Shown here: positions 25,648 through 33,968 of the stretch, one piece after another
Position numbering within the stretch: position 1 is the first letter of the stretch
Layout: each line of letters opens with the position of its first letter
From: JBOGXA01 sp050694175
GTDB lineage: Bacteria; Actinomycetota; CADDZG01; WHSQ01
Assembly (NCBI GenBank): GCA_050694175.1
Contig: JBOGXA010000016.1
Coordinates: 1 to 64,000, forward strand
Direction of reading: 5' to 3'
Length of the DNA: 64,000 nt
Position numbers and translations under genes: made by a program
The notes under the pieces: model-generated
What the model was told of the DNA's origin: nothing
Seen by the model: only the letters and a program-made list of their open reading frames with translations
Database searches by the model: none

Positions 25648-26677
25648 ATGTACGAGAAAGATGGCGAGAAGTACTTCGTGGTCGACGGGCACATGCACTT
25701 TTGGGACGCGAGTCCGGAGAATACAAAGAACGAGTACGGCGAGGGCTGGATAAAGTGTTTCTACGACTACCACGCCAACCTCAGCCCCTGAGTACGTCTG
25801 GCCCTTCGAGAAGTATCGCAAGTATAGCGAAGAGGACCTGATGAAGGACCTATTCGAGGACGGCTACGTGGATGTCGCCGTCTTCTTGCCGACATACCTG
25901 ACCGACTTCTACTACGAAGGATTTAACACCACGGCCCGGGATGCCATCCTCAAGGAAAAGTATCCGGAGAAGTTCATCCTGAACAGCGCCTGGGATCCGC
26001 GGGACGGTGCCAGAGGACTCGAGGAGTTCGAAGCCAAGGTCGAGAGGTACAACGTCAAGGGCGTGAAGCTTTACACCGCGGAGTGGAAGGACGGCTCGAA
26101 GGGCTGGAAACTCTCGGACGACGCGGCCTTTCAGTATCTCGACAAGTGCCGTGAGCTGGGCGTTACCAACATTCACGTGCACAAGGGCCCCACGATCTGG
26201 CCTCTCAATAGGGACGCCTTTGACGTTGCCGATGTCGACGTCGCCGCGACCGCCTTTCCGGAACTGATCTTCATCGTCGAGCACTGCGGGCTGCCTCGGC
26301 TCGAGGACTTCTGTTGGATCGCAGTCCAGGAAACCAACGTTTGGGGCGGCCTCTCGGTCGTCCTGCCTTTCATGCACACTCGGCCGCGTCAGTTCTGCAA
26401 GTGGCTAGGGGAGCTCCTGTACTGGGTCGGCGCCGACAATCTCACGTTCGCGAGTGACTACGCGCTGTGGCACCCGAAGTGGCTGGTGGAGCAGTTCGTG
26501 GATCTCCAGATGCCAGAGGATCTGGTTTCTGAGTACGGGGAGCTGACGCCGGACATCAAGCGCAAGATTCTGGGGCTGAACCTTGCGCGGCTCTACGACA
26601 TCAAGGTTCCCGGCGAGATCCCACAGCCTGCAGTCGAGGCAACCGCTGAGGAGCAGGGACCTGCGGTACCTGCATGA
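25648..26677 (+). CDS. Amidohydrolase_2 family protein (ACMSD-like), interrupted by a +1 frameshift
   Basis: The first frame (25648-25791) gives KYFVVDGHMHFWDASPEN with the metal HxH motif, then closes at CCC TGA. From 25790 the next frame continues the same protein: EYVWPFEKYRKYSEEDLM, INIHV-type strand TNIHVHKGPT (His), FIVEHCGLPRL (His) and FASDYALWHP (catalytic Asp), to GPAVPA. All metal ligands of the TIM-barrel metal-dependent hydrolase are present. Full length is about 342 residues. The break could be a sequencing error, a mutation or +1 slippage at CCC-TGA. Homologues accompany propane/phenol-type diiron monooxygenase operons. AGGGAGG precedes the ATG. Confidence 0.82.
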
Positions 26678-27369
26678 TCGACGAGGGGCATGTCGTCGAG
26701 GCGCTCTCCACAGTCCGCGATCCCGAGCTCGACGAGCCGATAACCGAGCTCGGCTTTGTCGAGCGCGCCGAGATTGACGGCGCAACGGTCTCCGTGAAGC
26801 TTGTGTTGCCCACGTTCTTCTGCGCGCCCAACTTCGCCTACATCATGGCGACCGACGCCAAGGCCGCTCTAGCGGGCGTCGAAGGGGTCAAGGGGGTGAA
26901 GGTCGTACTCGTCGACCACTTCGCGTCGAGCGAGATCAATGATGGGCTCGCCAACGACCGCGATTTCGAGGAGACGTTTCCAGGAGATGCAAACGGCGAA
27001 GGACTCTCGGACCTGCGCGACCTCTTTACCAGGAAGGCGTTCATCTCACGGCAGGAACGACTGTGCCGCTCGATGCTGGCTGCTGGAGGCGACGCCGACA
27101 CTCTCACGCGCCTCGTGGTTCGGGACCTTCCCGAGACTCCGGAGACGCGTGCTTACCTCGCCCGGCGTGCAGAACTCGGCATCGACACTTCCGACGCCGC
27201 GCCGTTCCTGGTGACGCCGGCGGGAGAACCGATTCTGGATGGGGCATACAAGGAGCACATGAGGTTCGCGCGCACCGTGAGCGTGAGCATCGAGGGGAAC
27301 TCGAGCTTTTGCAGAGGCCTGCTTGAGACAAGATACGGGAGAACTCGACCACAGGAGGCGAGGACGTGA
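26674..27369 (+). CDS. MIP18/DUF59-type Fe-S cluster assembly factor with C-terminal extension
   Basis: 231 residues. Residues 1-90 are a DUF59 domain: STVRDPELDEPITELGFV is the signature and LPTFFCAPNFAYIM supplies the conserved Cys. The extra 130 residues (RKAFISRQERLCRSML, then SIEGNSSFCRGLLETRYG) are seen in copies encoded beside monooxygenase or alcohol-dehydrogenase operons. ATG overlaps the amidohydrolase stop (ATGA), and its own last four bases overlap the dehydrogenase GTG, so three genes are coupled. A role in maturing a metal centre is inferred. Confidence 0.85.
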   Translation: MIDEGHVVEALSTVRDPELDEPITELGFVERAEIDGATVSVKLVLPTFFCAPNFAYIMATDAKAALAGVEGVKGVKVVLVDHFASSEINDGLANDRDFEETFPGDANGEGLSDLRDLFTRKAFISRQERLCRSMLAAGGDADTLTRLVVRDLPETPETRAYLARRAELGIDTSDAAPFLVTPAGEPILDGAYKEHMRFARTVSVSIEGNSSFCRGLLETRYGRTRPQEART

Positions 27370-28397
27370 AGGCGGCGAGGTTGCACAGCTATGACGACGA
27401 CCACCTTCGTTTCGATGACATCGATGAACCGAGGCTCGAGGGGCCTCAGGACGTTATCGTCCGAATCGGCGGTGCGGGGCTGTGCCGCACCGACCTTCAC
27501 ATTATCGAGGGGATCTTGAAGGACACGTTCCCGGACCTGCGGCTTCCGTACACGCTCGGTCACGAAAACTCGGGATGGGTCGAGGAGGTCGGCTCGTCGG
27601 TCACGACGGTCAAGCCGGGCGACCCGGTCATCGTTCACCCCAAGCGGAGCTGCGGCGTGTGTCTGGCATGCCGGAGGGGTGAGGATATGTACTGCGACAC
27701 CGGTCCCTTTCCCGGGCTCGACTCCGAGGGCGGTTTCGCCGAGTACCTGAATACGAGCGAGCGAGCTCTCGTCAAGCTCGACGAGAGCCTCGAGCCCAAG
27801 GACGTCGCCGCCCTCGCCGACGCGGGCATCACCGCCTATCGGGCCGCCCGGAAGGCCGCGGCAAGTCTGCTACCGGGCTCCAAGTGCGTGGTCATCGGGG
27901 TGGGGGGCCTCGGGCACATCGGCATCCAGGTCCTGAGGGCGCTGGGCGCGGCGGAGATCATCGCGGCCGACATCTCCGAGGAGGCGCGCAAGCTCGCCGA
28001 GCAGACGGGGGCGGATCACGTCATCGAGGCCGGTGACGGCCTGGTCGAGCGAGTTATGGATCTGACCGACGGTAAGGGGGCCGAGGGCGTGCTCGACTTC
28101 GTCGGGGAGCGAGGCGTTCCCGCGCAGGTCCCGGACATGTTGCGGCAGGGAGGGACCTATTACGTCGTTGGGTACGGGGAAAAGGTCAGCATCCCGAACT
28201 GGGATTTCGTGATACGCGAGATCAACGTCGTGGGCACGCTGGTGGGCAACTACACGGATCTCGCGGAGCTGATGGCACTGGCGGCTCGCGGCCTGGTCAA
28301 GCTCCATACGCAGATCTACTCGCTGGAGAACATCAACCAGGCGATCGACGACCTGAACTCGGGTCAGCTGGCGGGCCGGGGGATCCTGGTCCCGTAG
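27366..28397 (+). CDS. Zinc-dependent NAD(P) alcohol dehydrogenase
   Basis: 343 residues. Catalytic zinc ligands lie in GLCRTDLHI and TLGHENSGWVEEVG, the structural zinc cluster is CGVCLACRRGEDMYC, and VIGVGGLGHIGIQVLRAL is the NAD loop. The closest remembered type is the alcohol dehydrogenase paired with propane monooxygenase clusters, which oxidises short or secondary alcohols. GTG 27366 overlaps the preceding stop. The operon ends here; 28398-28572 contains no clear hairpin. Confidence 0.9.
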   Translation: MKAARLHSYDDDHLRFDDIDEPRLEGPQDVIVRIGGAGLCRTDLHIIEGILKDTFPDLRLPYTLGHENSGWVEEVGSSVTTVKPGDPVIVHPKRSCGVCLACRRGEDMYCDTGPFPGLDSEGGFAEYLNTSERALVKLDESLEPKDVAALADAGITAYRAARKAAASLLPGSKCVVIGVGGLGHIGIQVLRALGAAEIIAADISEEARKLAEQTGADHVIEAGDGLVERVMDLTDGKGAEGVLDFVGERGVPAQVPDMLRQGGTYYVVGYGEKVSIPNWDFVIREINVVGTLVGNYTDLAELMALAARGLVKLHTQIYSLENINQAIDDLNSGQLAGRGILVP

Positions 28398-28572
28398 CTG
28401 CAGGCCCGTCCATCTTTCCGGGGCGTCTCACGTGAGCCAGAAGCTTGTCGTTATCGCTATACCGTCCCGGATCGAGCGGGGCCACAGGTCACTTGCCCAA
28501 CGACCCTGCCTCAGGCAACTCTCGCCCGGTCCGATAAGCTCACGGTCGTGGCTGTCGATTAGCCGTTTGGGA

Positions 28573-29124
28573 TTATGAGGAGATGAGCCGCTGAACTGAA
28601 GCTAGCGCGTGAGCGGCGTTGGCGGCGGGGTCGGGAACCGGATACATGACCTCGCACAGCCGTCGCTCTCGGTCCACGATCACTGTGGCGCGCTTGATGC
28701 GGGGTGGATGGCCGGGGACCTGAAACAGCGGAAGCTGTAAAGCGTTGACCAAACGATGCTTCGAGTCGCTCAGCAACAGGTAATTGATGCGAGCGCGTTC
28801 GGCGAACTCTTGCTGTTCGGCCGCAGTTTGGGTGCTGACACCGTGAACGGTCGCGTCGACGCCGGCGAACTCTCCGACGAGGTCTCTATAACTGCATGAC
28901 TCCGCAGTGCAGCCGAACGCCCCCGCCAGCTCCAGCCAACCGTCCGGCAGCGGATGCCCGGGGACGCCGGTCATCGGGTAGAGGAATACGACCGTAATCG
29001 CGGACGAAGCGACGACATCCACCGTCTCCCCGTTGGTCGCCGGCAAAATCACTTCAGGTACAACCATCCCCGGGCGCAGATGGTCGTACACACCATCATC
29101 GACTGTCTGTGCGGTTCCCTTCAT
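28573..29124 (-). CDS. Peroxiredoxin (AhpC/TSA family)
   Basis: 183 residues, thioredoxin fold. ITVVFLYPMTGVPGHPLPDG leads to FGCTAESCSYRD, the CTxxSC motif in which the first Cys is peroxidatic. VDATVHGVSTQTAAEQQEFA follows as in family members that reduce H2O2 or organic peroxides. The real start is ATG 29124, with GGAGGGAG upstream; earlier in-frame codons have no similarity. The next gene upstream, on the same strand, is the PEP-mutase-like protein. Confidence 0.85.
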   Translation of the reverse strand: MKGTAQTVDDGVYDHLRPGMVVPEVILPATNGETVDVVASSAITVVFLYPMTGVPGHPLPDGWLELAGAFGCTAESCSYRDLVGEFAGVDATVHGVSTQTAAEQQEFAERARINYLLLSDSKHRLVNALQLPLFQVPGHPPRIKRATVIVDRERRLCEVMYPVPDPAANAAHALASVQRLISS

Positions 29125-29186
29125 GGATTCTCCCTCCAGTTTCGAGGCAGGGCTCTCGTGAAACCACGGACGGGTCGAGTCGCTCG

Positions 29187-29989
29187 TTAGCCCTCCAGCC
29201 ACTCGTTGATCTGGACCGGCACGTCGAGAGACGAGAAGTCGCCCTCGTCGAGAATCTTCTCGGCAGCGTCAACCATCGCCCCGACCGCCACCCACGCCAG
29301 CGCGCCTCCGACGCTGATCCGACGGGCGCCCGCGTCGACGATCTCAGCGACCGACAAGCCCGCGTGGGCCAGCACATTGACCGGCCGTGAAACCGCGTCG
29401 CACACGTCTCGGATCTCAGCTCCACTCCGGAGTCCCGGCGCGTACAGAACGTCGGCGCCCGCCCTCTCGTAGGCCAGCAACCGGGTGATGGTGTCCTCGA
29501 GATCCGGGTTGCCCCGAATGTGGTTCTCGGCGCGCGCCGTGAGCATGAAGGGAAAGCTCAGCCGCATTGCCGCCTCGCTAGCCGCGGCTATTCGGTCGAC
29601 CGCGTGATCGAGTCCGTAGATCTCGTTCTCGGGATCGTAATCCTCGATCGAAGCGCCCACGGCTCCGGCGTCGGCCGCGCACACGATGGCTGCCGCGGCA
29701 TCTTCGGGATCCGGTCCGTGCCCATTCTCGAGATCGACCGACACCGGCAGGGACGTCGATCGATCCAGCAACCGGACGTGGTCGATCACCTCGTCGAGTG
29801 TGGCGCCACCGTCTAGACGTCCGAGTGTGAATGCAAAACCAGAGCTGGTCGTCGCGAGCGCCTTGAACCCGAGCGCCTCCAGGACCCTGGCCGAACCTGC
29901 GTCCCATGGGTTGGGGATGATGAACGCCCCGTTTTCGTGCAGCGAGCGGAAGTCCGCTCCTTCTGCTCCTGTGTCGGTTGCAAGACCAC
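29187..29989 (-). CDS. Isocitrate lyase/PEP mutase-family protein, probable frameshift at the N-terminus
   Basis: The main frame reads HENGAFIIPNPWDAGSARVL, ATTSSGFAFTLGRLDGG, VSVDLENGHGPDPEDAA and GASIEDYDPE, the TIM-barrel oxaloacetate/methylisocitrate-lyase family with the metal-binding Asp and Glu residues. The catalytic KKCGH loop of true isocitrate lyase is absent, as is usual for this phosphonomutase-like subgroup. Codons before ADFRSLHE are unlike the family. The other frame from GTG 29989 (GGAGAGG upstream) reads LQPTQEQKER, the expected N-terminus, so one base seems missing near 29955. Substrate unknown. Confidence 0.8.
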
Positions 29990-30226
29990 GTCCTCTCCGC
30001 GATATCGGGCTCGCTGGTGCCACCTCAGGCCGACTGGCTCGCGAATATTCTCCCAGCACCTGGTCCGGTCCGTCCGCCGGTTAGGGGCGAACGGGAATCG
30101 CTTTCTCGACAGGGCACAACAGGGTTCGAAGTTCGGACGGTTCGGCGGATGCCGTTGTTTCGAAGAGGCCGGCCAGGGGCAACTTACAAACGACCAGCGA
30201 GTGGATTGATGCGGAGGTAGAGAAGA

Positions 30227-30487
30227 ATGATCGGTTTCATCGTGGCGGGACTCATCATTGGCGCCCTTGCCAGACTGATTCGCCCCGGAAGGCAGCATCT
30301 CAGTATCGTCGCCACTCTTCTTCTTGGGCTGGCGGGTTCGGTCATCGGCGGGCTGATCGCGAACGCGCTGGGGACGGGTGACATCTTCGAGTTGAACGTG
30401 CTTGGGTTTGTTGTTGCAGTCATCGCGGCTGTCTTGCTTATCGGAATCGCCGAGGGAATGATGGGCTCGCGCCGCGGGACCGGCTAA
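30227..30487 (+). CDS. GlsB/YeaQ/YmgE-family stress membrane protein
   Basis: 86 residues with three hydrophobic segments: IGFIVAGLIIGALARLI, then IVATLLLGLAGSVIGGLIA and VLGFVVAVIAAVLLIGI. The GLxxGxLARLIxPG opening is diagnostic of the transglycosylase-associated/GlsB family, small membrane proteins induced by stress; their mechanism is unknown. GGAGG precedes the ATG. The 30060-30226 stretch upstream contains no other gene. Confidence 0.88.
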   Translation: MIGFIVAGLIIGALARLIRPGRQHLSIVATLLLGLAGSVIGGLIANALGTGDIFELNVLGFVVAVIAAVLLIGIAEGMMGSRRGTG

Positions 30488-30613
30488 GCGCAGCTATCGA
30501 ACCTGGTGATGGAAAAGGAAACGCCCAGCGCAAGCGGGATAGACCCGCACGCCGGCACCAGCAGCCGTCCCCACAGCAGCACACCGAATACACCGCGCCC
30601 CGATATCTGCGAG

Positions 30614-31471
30614 TCAGAGAAGCGCGTCGGCCAGGCGATCGATCTGATCGAGCTCCGAGATTGTCGGATCGAGAATCAATTCGTCGACTCCGATGTCCTC
30701 GAAGCTCTTCGTAACCCCCTTCAGCGCGTCGGGGGTTGTGGGAGCCGATTCTGCGATCCGGTCCGCCCATTCCCCAAGGAAGCCGTAATAGTCCTTGAGA
30801 TATCTCGAGGCCCCTTCGTCTGCATTCGGGCCCAGGGCGAAGTAACTGAGCGCCACCAGGCGCGGCTCGCCCTCGCGCCCAGACTCGGTCCACGACTTCC
30901 GCACCTTCTCGGCGATGGCCGCCATCATGTCCGGTCCCCCGCCCCCGGCCGTGTAGCCGATACCGTATTTGACGGTGCGCTCCACCGCGTTTTCGGTTGC
31001 ACCTCCGATCAGGATCGGCACCTCTCGCCCGGGAAGGGGCACGGACGGCTGACCGGTGTCCGAGAGGTGCTCGCCCCGCCACACCCTGCCCATGACCTCG
31101 ATCTGGTGGTCAAGGCGCGAACCGCGAGTATGGAAGCCGTCGCCGACGGCGGCGAAGTCATCTTGGCGGCCACCGACCGCGACACCCAGCGTCAGTCGCC
31201 CGCCCGACAACCGGTCCACCGACGCCGCCTCCTTCGCCAGCAGGACTTCATCGCGCAACGGGGCTATCAGGATGTTGGTCGCCAGGCCGATACGCTCGGT
31301 CACGGCTGCGGCGGCGGCGAGCGAGATCAGAGAGTCGTAACTCGGGTACACGATTCGGTCGATGGTGGCCAAGGACGAGAAGCCGACCGCCTCGGCACGC
31401 CGGGCCCACTCAACGAGCGTGGTCCCCTCGGTATCCGGTACGGGGTTGGGAAGACCGATACCGATCTGCAT
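30614..31471 (-). CDS. LLM-class flavin-dependent oxidoreductase
   Basis: 285 residues. MQIGIGLPNPVP, AEAVGFSSLATIDR, ITERIGLATNIL-like VTERIGLATNILIAP and ASVDRLSGGRLTLGVAVGGR are the sequential barrel blocks, with VPILIGGATENAVER late in the protein. The cofactor is F420 or FMN. ATG 31471 follows AAAGGAG at seven bases. It is divergent from the methyltransferase operon across the inverted repeat at 31546. It is a distant paralogue of the 9022-9960 enzyme. Confidence 0.88.
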   Translation of the reverse strand: MQIGIGLPNPVPDTEGTTLVEWARRAEAVGFSSLATIDRIVYPSYDSLISLAAAAAVTERIGLATNILIAPLRDEVLLAKEAASVDRLSGGRLTLGVAVGGRQDDFAAVGDGFHTRGSRLDHQIEVMGRVWRGEHLSDTGQPSVPLPGREVPILIGGATENAVERTVKYGIGYTAGGGGPDMMAAIAEKVRKSWTESGREGEPRLVALSYFALGPNADEGASRYLKDYYGFLGEWADRIAESAPTTPDALKGVTKSFEDIGVDELILDPTISELDQIDRLADALL

Positions 31472-31545
31472 GTCACCACTCCTTTGCTTGCCCGCTCCAC
31501 GGGGACAACCGACGCCGCCGGGTTCGATTCCCACAGACCAGTGTG

Positions 31546-31592
31546 CCGAGAGGGCGCAGGGTTACGCAATTTGTAACTCAGCGCCCTCTCGG
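31546..31592. repeat. Large two-step inverted repeat in a divergent promoter region
   Basis: CCGAGAGGGCGC (31546-31557) pairs with GCGCCCTCTCGG (31581-31592), 12 of 12. After a three-base internal loop, GTTAC (31561-31565) pairs with GTAAC (31573-31577) around GCAATTT. It sits 75 bases before the LLM start on one strand and 81 before the methyltransferase start on the other, so it is not a terminator of either gene. It could be a dimeric operator (inner GTTAC-N7-GTAAC) or an RNA element. Confidence 0.6.
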
Positions 31593-31672
31593 TCTCTAGT
31601 GGGGGCCCGGTCGATGCGCTCGTGAATGGCACCCGAGCTCGAGGCGGGCTTTGTCGGGGGAGAATCGGGGCA

Positions 31673-32440
31673 ATGGGTCGTTCCCGCTTCGAAGCAGAGT
31701 TCGGCCGCTACGCGGCGTGGGTCGTCGATGCGATCCAGAGCATCGGTTTCGCCGACCGCGTACCTGCTGCCTGTCGAGGGACCGGAAACCCCTTTCTTCT
31801 CCAGCATCTTGCGGCGCCTCTCGGGATCGGCCACGGGTCTGCGGTGCTCGACGTCGGAGTGGGCCTCGGCGGGCCGGGAGCCTGGTTGCTTCGCCGGCAC
31901 GCGTGCAGGGTGGTCGGCGTCGACATCATGATCGAGGAAGCTCGCGGCGCCCGGCGGCTGTTTCCGGAGATCAACGTCGCGGTTGCTTCCACGCGAGCGC
32001 TGCCCTTTAGGGATCGAAGCTTCGATGCCGCATGGGCCCTGGGCGTGATCGAAATGATCGCGGACAAGCGGCGCGCCTTTCAGGAGATCGTCCGGGTCTT
32101 GGTCCCGGGCGCCAGGGTGGTGCTCTACGATTTCGTGGCAACCGAATCGACCCTGAAAAATCCCCCTGCGGCGAGCCGCTTCGAGCCCGCGGGGGATATC
32201 GCCGGGAAACTTCAAGACTCGGGCCTGGATCTGCTACAGACCACTGCGGTCCCTGCGCTAACACCTGCCCCCGACGATTGGCGAGCCGCGATGAGGCGGG
32301 TGCGAGAACGCGTAGAGGAGGAACACGGCGGAGATCGGCGACTCAGCATGGCCGAGGAGGGGCGGAAGAGTTTTAATCGCCTGAGGCGCTCCGGATCCAT
32401 CCAGGAGTGGGAGTTCATCGCCGAGAAACCCAGAGGATGA
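31673..32440 (+). CDS. Class I SAM-dependent methyltransferase
   Basis: 255 residues. AVLDVGVGLGGPGAWLLRR is motif I, VVGVDIM motif II, LPFRDRSFDAAWALGVIEM motifs post-II/III, and GARVVLYDF the strand beta5. It is of the Methyltransf_11/25 type; methyl acceptor unknown. An upstream GTG at 31622 is in frame, but ATG 31673 follows GGGGGAG and starts the family-like region. Its TGA overlaps the ATG of the pterin dehydratase gene, which makes an operon. Confidence 0.82.
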   Translation: MGRSRFEAEFGRYAAWVVDAIQSIGFADRVPAACRGTGNPFLLQHLAAPLGIGHGSAVLDVGVGLGGPGAWLLRRHACRVVGVDIMIEEARGARRLFPEINVAVASTRALPFRDRSFDAAWALGVIEMIADKRRAFQEIVRVLVPGARVVLYDFVATESTLKNPPAASRFEPAGDIAGKLQDSGLDLLQTTAVPALTPAPDDWRAAMRRVRERVEEEHGGDRRLSMAEEGRKSFNRLRRSGSIQEWEFIAEKPRG

Positions 32441-32763
32441 CCGATCTCGACAAGGAGCATCCGCACGAGTATCCATCCGGCACCCCACCCATGTCGGACG
32501 ACGAGGCGGCCGTTCTCGCGCGCCAGGTTCCCGGGTGGCGGCTTGACGATCGATCGCTCGTGCGGGACTTTGAGTTCCGCAACTTCCAGGAAGCCTTTTC
32601 GTTTCTGTGCCGCGTCGCTTTGCTCGCGGAAGCCAACAGCCACCATCCGGACATCCATAACTCGTGGAACAGCGTGACGTTGAAGTTCTTCACTCACACG
32701 GCTGAGGGGCTAACACGCAACGACTTCATCATGGCGGCCAAGATCAATCGTTTTGCGAGCTGA
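32437..32763 (+). CDS. 4a-hydroxytetrahydrobiopterin dehydratase (pterin-4a-carbinolamine dehydratase)
   Basis: 108 residues, the full PCD domain. VPGWRLDDRSLVRDFEF, NFQEAFSFLCRVALLAE and NSHHPDIHNSWNSVTLKF are the conserved blocks; the adjacent His residues and the later Asp/His form the pterin-binding active site. The enzyme dehydrates the hydroxylated cofactor after aromatic amino-acid hydroxylase turnover. No such hydroxylase lies in the window, and in many actinobacteria PCD proteins have moonlighting roles. ATGA overlap with the methyltransferase gene. Confidence 0.9.
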   Translation: MTDLDKEHPHEYPSGTPPMSDDEAAVLARQVPGWRLDDRSLVRDFEFRNFQEAFSFLCRVALLAEANSHHPDIHNSWNSVTLKFFTHTAEGLTRNDFIMAAKINRFAS

Positions 32764-32800
32764 ACCCCTGGGATCACCACTCCGACGGTAGGGTTCTTGC

Positions 32801-33445
32801 GTGTCCCGGTGCGGTGACGTCTACCAAAACAGCGTGACGGGCGAGTATTGCGTCGTCCTCCGAGGGACGGAGGATCGCGGTGACGGTCCGGGGATCGTCC
32901 ACCTGGTTGCGAGGCCGGGGGCCGCGGTGGTGGGTGAGCACATCCATCCGATGATCGAGGAGCGATTCAAGGTGATCAGCGGCCACCTCTCTGCGACCGT
33001 CGGCAACGAGAAGTTCGAGCTCGAGGCAGGGGAGGAAGCAGTTGTTGCTGCCGGAGTGGCTCACGACTGGTGGAACGCGAGCGACACCGAGGAAGCCCAT
33101 GTCGTGGTCGAGCTCCGCGAGACGGTCCCGGGATCGGATCCGGTTCGCTTCGAGCTCCTGATCGGCACGCTATTCGGGCTCGCCAACGATGGAAAGGTCG
33201 ACCGCAAGGGGAGGCCGAAACCGCTACAGGCGGCCGTTATCGCCAAGGAGTTCGACGACGTCGTTCGTTTCACGAAACCCCCGCGGCCGGTTCAGCGCGT
33301 GCTCATCTCGCTTCTGGCACCGCTCGGAAGGCTGCGCGGATACCGCGGTGCTTACCCCGAGTACAGCCACCCCCACGCGCGCACGGAGCCCGACCCGCGG
33401 GCGCTCGCCGCCGCAGGGCTGGGCCCGGGCGACCGGAAGGGTTGA
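32801..33445 (+). CDS. Cupin-domain protein
   Basis: 214 residues. The cupin barrel at about 30-100 has VVGEHIHPMIEERFKVISGH (motif 1: HxH, E) and AAGVAHDWWNAS (motif 2: H), so a mononuclear metal site is likely. A C-terminal 100-residue helical region (LIGTLFGLANDGK, VQRVLISLLAPLGRL) is frequent in this cupin subfamily. GTG start; its stop codon lies inside the terminator palindrome at 33441. Function unknown. Confidence 0.82.
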   Translation: MSRCGDVYQNSVTGEYCVVLRGTEDRGDGPGIVHLVARPGAAVVGEHIHPMIEERFKVISGHLSATVGNEKFELEAGEEAVVAAGVAHDWWNASDTEEAHVVVELRETVPGSDPVRFELLIGTLFGLANDGKVDRKGRPKPLQAAVIAKEFDDVVRFTKPPRPVQRVLISLLAPLGRLRGYRGAYPEYSHPHARTEPDPRALAAAGLGPGDRKG

Positions 33446-33476
33446 CAAGAAGGGACAGCAGCCCCGTCTTGTCAAC
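33441..33476. terminator. Bidirectional terminator containing both convergent stop codons
   Basis: GTTGACAAGA (33441-33450) pairs perfectly with TCTTGTCAAC (33467-33476); inside, GGG pairs with CCC around acagcag. The cupin TGA (33443-33445) lies in the left arm and the GNAT stop (33472-33474) in the right arm. The repeat therefore serves both genes and leaves no intergenic DNA. Confidence 0.7.
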
Positions 33477-33966
33477 GAGTTCGGAGAACGAGAACGAGCG
33501 CCTCAACGTCCTCTTCGTTGTGCTCGCTGTCGAGCGAGAACCCACACTTCTCCAGAACGCGGATGGAGCCAACGTTGTGTTTGACGACGTACGCGTAGAG
33601 AGGCCGAGTCCTTTCGTACTCGAGAAACTCCGAGAGCGCAGCAGTGGCGATGCCCTTACCCCAGTGACTCTTGCCGATCCAGTAGCCGACCTCACGCCGG
33701 TCGTCTTGCTCCCAGCTAACGATGTTCCCGGCGATCCCTCCGTCGAAAAGGATCGTCTTCGTGACGACGGTTTGATCGGCCAGGATCTTGTGCCAGTGGG
33801 CCATGTGAGCGTCATTGTCGCGGGCGGGGAACGCGGCCATGCGGGTCGCGTCCGGATCGAGTTGCTGCTCGAAGAAGATCTGGAGGTCGCTCTCGGTCAC
33901 ATCCCTAAGCGATACCCCACTTGAAGCTCCGAGCGCCGATTCGGCCACTCTCACATCCTGCCTCAT
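33472..33966 (-). CDS. GNAT-family N-acetyltransferase (RimJ/RimL type)
   Basis: 164 residues. VSLRDVTESDLQIFFEQQLD opens the domain; REVGYWIGKSHWGKGIATAA is the acetyl-CoA pyrophosphate-binding motif A (Q/RxxGxG/A variant); LYAYVVKHNVGSIRVLEKCGF is motif B with the typical N-x-x-S-x-x-V-x-E-K-x-GF pattern. The likely substrate is a protein N-terminus or small amine. The ATG is two bases after the antiporter stop, so the genes are co-transcribed. Confidence 0.88.
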   Translation of the reverse strand: MRQDVRVAESALGASSGVSLRDVTESDLQIFFEQQLDPDATRMAAFPARDNDAHMAHWHKILADQTVVTKTILFDGGIAGNIVSWEQDDRREVGYWIGKSHWGKGIATAALSEFLEYERTRPLYAYVVKHNVGSIRVLEKCGFSLDSEHNEEDVEALVLVLRTR

Positions 33967-33968
33967 CA

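Noticed and set aside
31495..31530. GGGTTCGATTCCC near 31520 looks like a fifth tRNA T-arm
   Set aside because: The stem does not pair beyond three bases and no acceptor sequence follows.
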